NCBI GenBank assembly: GCA_004335835.1
Contig: RWJK01001647.1
Coordinates: 1 to 19,941, forward strand
Direction of reading: 5' to 3'
Source of the DNA: Scenedesmus sp. ARA3
Lineage: Eukaryota > Chlorophyta > Chlorophyceae > Sphaeropleales > Scenedesmaceae
Length of the DNA stretch: 19,941 bases
Below, piece after piece: positions 10,084 to 17,700 of this stretch. Numbering within the stretch: the stretch's first letter is position 1; each line of letters starts with the position of its first letter. The position numbers and the translations under genes were made by a program. The notes under the pieces were generated by a model. That model did no database searches and was not told the origin of the DNA. It was given only the letters and a program-made list of their open reading frames with translations.

Positions 10084-11717
10084 GCAGGTGCGTGAGGCGC
10101 TGCCATGGCTCAACAGCCGCATGGAGCCCAGCGAGTTCCGGCGCTACGCGGGCGTGCCATTATTTTTATCTGACTTCTTTGACTGTGATCTCGTACTTGA
10201 TCTGCTGCTGCTGCCGCAGGTGCGTGAGGCGCTGCCATGGCTGAACAGCCGCATCGAGCCCAGCGAGTTCCGGCGCTACGCGGGCGTGCTGGTGTGCAGG
10301 GAGCTGGCCAGCGAGGCCCCTGCAGTGTTCAACGTGCACGTGAAGCCTTTTCTGGACGGCATCTGGGGAGGCCTGCGGGACCCTAAGCTGCACGTGCGGG
10401 AGGCCAGTGTGCAGGCGCTTGAGGTGAGGTTTGTTACGTAACATGGTGTCATATATCGTGTGTGTTACGTGTTATACTGTGTTGTATGGTTTTCAACGTG
10501 CACGTGAAGCCTTTTCTGGACGGCATTTGGGGAGGTCTGCGGGACCCCAAGCTGCACGTGCGGGAGGCCAGTGTGCAGGCGCTCGAGGTGAGAAGTGTTA
10601 TGTAACACGTCATTTGGTGTGTTATGTGTAACATTGTGTTCAACGTGCACGTGAAGTCCTTTTTAAATGGCACCTGGGGTGGCGTATCATTTGGCACAGC
10701 TGCTGGCAATCAACATTTCACGATGATTCCGCTGCTGCAGCGCGTGCTGGTGCTGGTGGAGATGCGTGCCTGCTAACCCATCGCGCTTAGTGCTGCTACT
10801 CACTGCTGCCACTCACTGTGCTTGTGCGGTGCTTGCTTCACCAATTCGCGGCGCATGCTGGTTCTGGCGGGGAAGCGCAAGATGCACAGCCTGTGTCATC
10901 ATGCACAGCTGCTAGCAACCAACTCCTCATGCTTTTCTGTTTGCTCTTCCTCTGCTACGCAGCACGTGCTGGTGCTGGTGGAGAAGCGCAAGAGCATTGC
11001 CTTTGTCATCTTGCACAGCTGCTGAACACCAACAATTCATGCCTTTCCACGTGTTCCCACTGCCCCCGCCGCAGCGCGTGCTGGTGCTGGTGGAGAAGCG
11101 CGAGACGCGCTACCGTGTGCAGTGGTACTACGGGCTCTTTGAGGCCACGCAGCGCAGCCTGAACAGGGAGCCCCGCAGTGGGGCACTGCCCTCTGCAGAA
11201 GCCATTCATGGCGGGCTGCTGGCGCTAGGGGAGCTGCTGATGCATACGGGAGAGTTCCTGCTGGCGAGGTGAGGCTGCAGGGTTTAGGGTTCAGGGTGCA
11301 GGCTGTCTAGGGTGGTTTTAGTTCCCTGTGCTGCTAAGTGCTGAGGCCATTCATGGGGGGCTGCTGGCTCTGGGGGAGTGGCTGATGCATACGGGGGAGT
11401 TCCTGCTGGCAAGGTGCGGCTGCAGCGTTTAGGTGTCAGGGTGCATGGCTGTCTAGGGTGGTTTAGTGCCTGGTGCTGTCCAGCGCTGATGGCATTCATG
11501 GCGGCTTGGCACTAGGCGAGCTGTTGATGCACACCGGGGAGTTCCTGCTGGCGAGGTGAGGTTGACGATGGTGTAGTGCATGCTTGGTGCTGACGTGACA
11601 AGGCTGTTTGGGTGTAATGTGTGGCATCGACATATATTTCGTGTCAGCTGAATTGCCACAGTATTGGTGCGCATGATGATACGCACAAGTGTGCAGCAGT
11701 CCCACCATCTCCTGCGC

Positions 11718-11751
<34 letters not shown>

Positions 11752-14700
11752 GCTGCAGGTACCGTGAGGTGGTTGAGACCGTGCTGCGCTTCAAGGACAG
11801 CAAGGAGAAGCTCATACGCAGGTGCGTAACATAGAACATATGCAGCCCCCGTTGCAACCTCTCAACTCACTCCCAGATTGCAGTTGAGTAACTCAAGTAC
11901 ATCTGTGCTTTGCTGGAGCAGCAGCGCACATGTATACATGTGCTCATCGCGCCGAAACACAGCAGCGATGCAAGGCCTCATCATGCCCCTGCGGCAAAAC
12001 ACACCACCTCAAGGCCTCATCTCCAACTGCCATCAACCCCACAATGCTGCATTTCGCCGCATACCTGCCGCAGGGCCGTCATCCGGCTGCTGCCGCGCCT
12101 GGCAGCCTTTGCGCCAAAATTTGTTAACAAGCTACATGCTTATTTTGCCTGCTGCTATCGTGCACTGCATGCTGCCGCAGGGCTGTCATCCGGCTGCTGC
12201 CGCGCCTGGCAGCGTTTGGCCCCGAGCATCCTGATCATTAGACTGAAAACTCGCCTGTTTGTATCATGGACATGCTGCTGCAGGGCCGTCATCCGGCTGC
12301 TGCCGCGCCTGGCGGCGTTTGCGCCCGAGCGCTTTGCGCAGGACTACCTCACCAAGTGCGTGAGCCACCTGCTGGCAGTGCTGAAGCATGCAGGGGAGCG
12401 CGGCAGCGCATTTGCTGCGCTGGCCGACATGGCGCGCAGCTTGGCGGCTGTGGGGTGCCAGGAAGGGTTTGAGCCGTACCTGCCAGCCATTGCTGCACAG
12501 GTGGGCGCTGCTCCTTGTTTATTACTTGTTGAAAGGGATTGCTATATTAAAGCAGCAGGTGTGCTTGCGCCATGTTTGCAAAGCTGTTGCAGGCAGGTGC
12601 ACATGCCTGCAGGATCTGGTGTGTCTAGCTGCACATGTGCTTTGTTTGCTGCAGCTGGTGTCCCACAGATGCCCTTTCACTCCTATCTTGATTTGTCATG
12701 CCCGTCTGCTGCTGTGCTGCAGCTGCGCGAGAGCCTGGTCTCTCGCAGCAAGTCCAAGCCCGGGGCGGGCACTGCCAGCGAGGCGCTGGCCTGTGTGGGT
12801 GTGCTGGCTGGCGCGCTGCACCTGAGCTGGCAGCCCTACGCGCAGCAGCTGCTGGACTGCATGATGGTCACTGGGCCCACACAGGTGAGGGGTGTTGTAT
12901 TCGGTGGTGTTGGTGGTGGGTTGGTGTGATTCATCAGATGTGCATCGTGGCTGCTGGTAGCATGCTCAGCAGCTGCCTCGACTGCATGATTCTCACAGGA
13001 CCCATGTAGGTGGGGGTGTTCAGTCAGCTTGCGGGTGACTGCTGATGTCCCTGCAGACGCCTACATTTTTGTTTGGCAATTGGTAAATGCGGGCTGAACA
13101 GCTGCTGTCTAGCTGTTGCCAGGTCACGTCCATCCAGGCACGCAAACATCCGACAAACACACCCGCTGCTTCAAATTCCTGCATTGCCCCGATCTTTACC
13201 TTCCGCTTACCGCAGAACCTGGTACATGCGCTGGGCGACATCGCCGCAGCGCTGCCAGACTTGCTGGAAGACATCCAAGGGCAGCTGCTGGACTTGCTGA
13301 GCCTGATTCTGTCAGGCAAGCCCTTCAGCCCTCTCACAAAGGGCAAGGCTGTGCAGGGCCTGGTGCACAGCCTCAGCATGAGCGAGCTGAGTGCGCCGGA
13401 GCAGACAAAGCTGGCGCTCAACACCATTGGCCTGATGGACTTTGGGCGGGTAAGTGAGCCTGAGATTGTAGATGATGTTACTTCAAATAACTTTTTTGTG
13501 GGTTTTGGGTTGTGAGGGGTGTTGGCAGCTGGAGCAGACGAAGCTGGCGCAACACGAATGGCTCGATGCACTCTGGGCGGCTGGGTGTCACTGTAGTTCC
13601 TGAATCTCGCTTCCAGAGTGTGGTGTGCATCAGGAGTCGAGGCTTCGAAATGCGGATTCTTCTTAATGTGTCAAAGATACGCACAGCTCACTCTGTTTGT
13701 CACGTGTTTGTTACGTGACACGTTACGTTGTTACATGCAGGTGTCGCTGCTTGAATTCATGCGGGACCACATCCTGCCCTACATCGATGACGGGGACAAG
13801 GAAGTGCGGCAGGCAGCAGCACTCGCCTGCTGCCGCGTACTAGACAGGCATGCTGCAGCAGCTTCCGCAGCAGCCTCAGCAGCAGCAGCGGCGGCAGCAG
13901 CAGCCGCCGGCAGCAACCCAGCCGGCCAGGCCGCAGCAGCGGCGGCGGCTGCTGCTGCTGCCGCCGCCGACAGCAGGGCGGCGAGTTTAGGTAGCGGCGG
14001 GATGTTCTCGTCATCATCGCAGCAGCAGCTGCAGCAGCAGCTGCAGCAGCACCAACAGCAGCAGCAGGTCACGCAGCAGCACCCCAGCTTGCAGGCGGCG
14101 GTTCTTATGGGTGTGGGTGTGGCGGGTGGCGGCGGTTTGGGTTTAGGGTTGAGGCAGACAAAGGTGGTTGAGGTGGTTGTCAGCAAGCTGCTCATGGCTG
14201 CTGTGGCTGACACCAGCGAGAGAGTGCGGCGCACTGTGCTGGAGGTGGGTCTCCTGCAAGCCAACGCGTAATTTGTCTGTGTGCTGCGGCCAAAACAAAC
14301 CAATAAACAACTGACCCCACAGTGGCACGCGTTTGCATGTGCATAGCTGACCCAGAGCTAGTTCTATACACATGGCTGCTCAGCAGCTGCATTCTCATGC
14401 ACAACACCACCTTTGCCCTGTCATCGTGCTGCTCCCGCTTCACCATGTTCCTTCCCATCCCATTTCTCTTACTTTGCAGGCGCTGACGAGCTCCCCAGCC
14501 TTAGACGAGTACCTTGCGCAAGCAGACTGCCTGCGAGCGCTCTTTGTAGCTCTCAACGACGAATCCAAAGACGTACGGGCAACAGCAGTGCAGCTGGTCG
14601 GCCGGCTGGCTTCATGGAACCCCGCGTATGTCGCGCCAGCGCTGCGGCGTCACCTGCTGCAGCTGCTGACGGATATGGACAACTCGCCGGATAGCAAGCA

Positions 14701-17700
14701 GCGAGATGACTCAGCATATTTGATCAACTGCCTGATCAACAGCGCGCCGCAGCTCATCATGCCTTATGTGTCACCCATCCAAAAGGTGAGGATTGTTTGC
14801 TGTTGATGATTGGTAGTGCTTAGTTCTTTTTGAATCAACTGCCTGATCAACAGCGCGCCGCAGCTGATCACGCCGTATGTGTCGCCCATACAAAAGGTGG
14901 GCTTGTCTCAATGTGTTGGTATTTCAATATATACTTGGATTGTCCTAGCTGCAGGGATGCGTTGCAGCTGCCTGACCCTGTCAGGATAAGTTCTCTTGCT
15001 CTCAGTCTGTGGCGTGTTAGATTTGTCGTCATGCTGTGTTTGTCTGCATCTTTCCTGCATCTCAGCAGTGCCGACTTGCCTGTCTGTTGCTGCTGGATCT
15101 GTTGTGTCCTGCTGCAGGCACTCGTAGCAAAGCTCAAAGGCAGCAGCAGCGCAGCAGGCAGCTCCGCACAGCACCCTGCAGCAGCGCCCGGCAGCAGCAG
15201 CGCCATCACCTCTGGTAGCATGAGCAGCAGCAGCATCGGCGGCGCCGGCGGCAGCAGCACAGCAGCAATGAGCAAAGATGCAAAGGGAGCAGCGAGTGCG
15301 GAGGCAGGGGTGATTAAGAGTGTGCTTGCAACACTGGGGACGCTGGCTCAGCAGGCGGGGACAAGCTTCAAGCCGTATGTGTCCGAGGTTATGCCGCTGG
15401 TGATTGAGGCGATCCAGGTGGGTGCTGGTCAAACATGCGGCTGATCAAACGCAGCTGGTCAAACATGGGTTCGACTTCGTTGACTGTTTGAGCAGCGCGA
15501 GGCAGGCGGTTGTGGTGGCTTGTACCTAGGCTTTGATTTACGCTGCACCTGCGACAGCTGCTTGCGTGTGTTTCTGATGATCCTTATCAGCTCTGCACCC
15601 TTGCTGGGTTTGCAGCCTCAAAGCAGAAATAACAATTGTACTTTCAAACGTCAATTGTAACACTTTCCCGCCTTGCAGGACGTGGGTGCGCCCAGCAAGC
15701 GGCGCGCGGCCGTGATCACGCTGGGCCAGATCTGCCAGAGCGCTGGCTGCGTGATGACGCCATACTGGGACTTCCCCCAGCTGCTGGCGCTGCTGCTGCG
15801 GCTGCTGCACGAGGGCAACCCCAGCAAGGGCCGCTGCGAGGTCATGCGCGTGCTGGGTGAGCCGTCACATAACATAACATGACATCCCATAACATAATGT
15901 ACTATTTGTTGGCCATGTCAAATCCCGACAAGGGCCGCTGTGAGTTCATGCGCGTTCTGGGCGAGCGACCTCAGGAGCTGTGGTTACACAACTTGATGGC
16001 GTAACATGCGGTGAGGGTCTTTTCCTCCTGTGCTTTCACCGTCCCTTCTTTGTACAGCTGCTGCCCGTTTGATTGGTCCACCCAACACTTGAAAACAAAT
16101 GTATCTACACATCAATGACCAACTCTTTACATCCGTCGAACCCTGAAATCGTGAAACCCTTTTTGCATGCAGGCATCATCGGCGCGCTGGACCCCTACAC
16201 GCACAAGGTCAACACCGCCAGCCTCAGCGGGGAGGGCAAGCTGGAGCTGGAGGGCGTGCGCCCGCTGAGGACCAACAGCGCGGCAGTAGCCAACATCGCT
16301 GCAAGCATCATGGCAGGTGCGGTGCTTGCACCAATCGCCTCAAAGCTCTAAAGGATATCTTATGTTGTGTTGTTTTCCACATTTCCAGGGCTTTTTTGGG
16401 GTGTTTTCTGAGGGTGTAAGGGTTGTCTCTTGGCTGGGTGCCGGGGTGGTGAGGGACAGCTGGAGCCGGAGGGCTTGCGGCCGCTGCGGACAAACAGCGC
16501 CGCAGTCGCAAACATTGCCGCAAGCATCATGGCAGGTGCGGTGTTGTAGCCAAGTGCTTCAACGCTTTTGCAACTTCCCAAGTTGTTTCTGCAGGCTGTT
16601 TCAGGGTTCTAAGGGTGTTTTCTGTGATCTGGCTCTTTTTGTTTTTGAAATGGTGCCTGGGTGGTGAGGGCAAGCTGGAGCTGGAGGGTGTGCGCCCGCT
16701 GAGGACCAACAGCGCTGCGGTGGCAAACATCGCCGCGAGCATCATGGCAGGTGCGGTGTCTTGTGACACTTTTCCAGCTCAACTCATGAGTGTGAGTGCA
16801 CTTGCCGCTGTGTCCCCACTGCATGATATTGGTGGCATCTGATTCTACATATACTGAGGCAGGACTCACGCCACAGATTCAACCAAATCCTTGAGCTTCT
16901 CAATAAAACACTCATCAGCACCCTGCAACAAATGCTCTATGCAGGCACGCCAATGGGAGCGCTGCACGGCCCTGGGGCCGGCCCCCCTGGCGCAGGCGGC
17001 GACGATTTCGGCAACGACCTGCTGCCAGCCGCCGGCCTAGTAACCAGCAGCGAGGATTACTACCCTACTGTGGCCATCAATGCGCTGATGCGGGTGCTGC
17101 GGGACCCTGGGCTGGCCAGTCAGCATGCTGCTGTTGTGAGCAGCCTGATGGCGATCTTCAAGGCACTGGGTACGCAGAGCGTGCCCTACCTGCCAAAGGT
17201 ACGAGAATGCAGGGCTGTTTTCTGCACAAGCAGTGTGTAGTTTGGTGTCTTGCACTGCTGTTGTGAGCAGCCTGATGGCGATCTTCAAGGCGCTGGGTGC
17301 GCAGAGCGTGCCCCACCTGCCAAAGGTCAGAATGGAAGGCTTTTTGGCATGTGAAGTGTGTGAAGTGGTGTCTGGCGCTGTGCGTGGTATGATGAATTTG
17401 CTGAGAATATAGCCGCCAGCTTAGTAATTGGCAGTGAGGATTACCACCCCACGGTTGCGCTGATGCGGGTGCTGCGGGACCCTGGGCTGGCGAGCCAGCA
17501 TGCTGCTGTTGTGAGCAGCCTGATGGCGATCTTCAAGGCCTTGGGGACCCAAAGCGTGCCCTACCTGCCCAAGGTATGAGAATGCACGGCTTGCTGCATA
17601 TGTAGCGTGTACATTTGTGTCCGGTGCTGCTGGGGTCCGCAGCCTGTAAGGCGATCTTCAAGGCACTGGGTACCCAGAGTGTGCCCTACCTGCCAAGGCG

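Noticed and set aside
10741..11074. CRISPR-like array
   Set aside because: The 111-bp unit consists of exon start plus intron, with no short repeat and spacer structure, in a eukaryotic gene.
12640..12670. Possible copy of the exon 8 start (CTGCAGCTGGTGTC)
   Set aside because: The similarity is short and mostly the generic CTGCAGCTG motif, which is everywhere in this DNA.
11910..12929. A single 339-residue plus frame as one exon
   Set aside because: It reads through two exon 7 copies, the real exon 7, an intron and exon 8. The TOR-like parts are separated by sequence with no TOR counterpart, and good splice sites flank the real exons.
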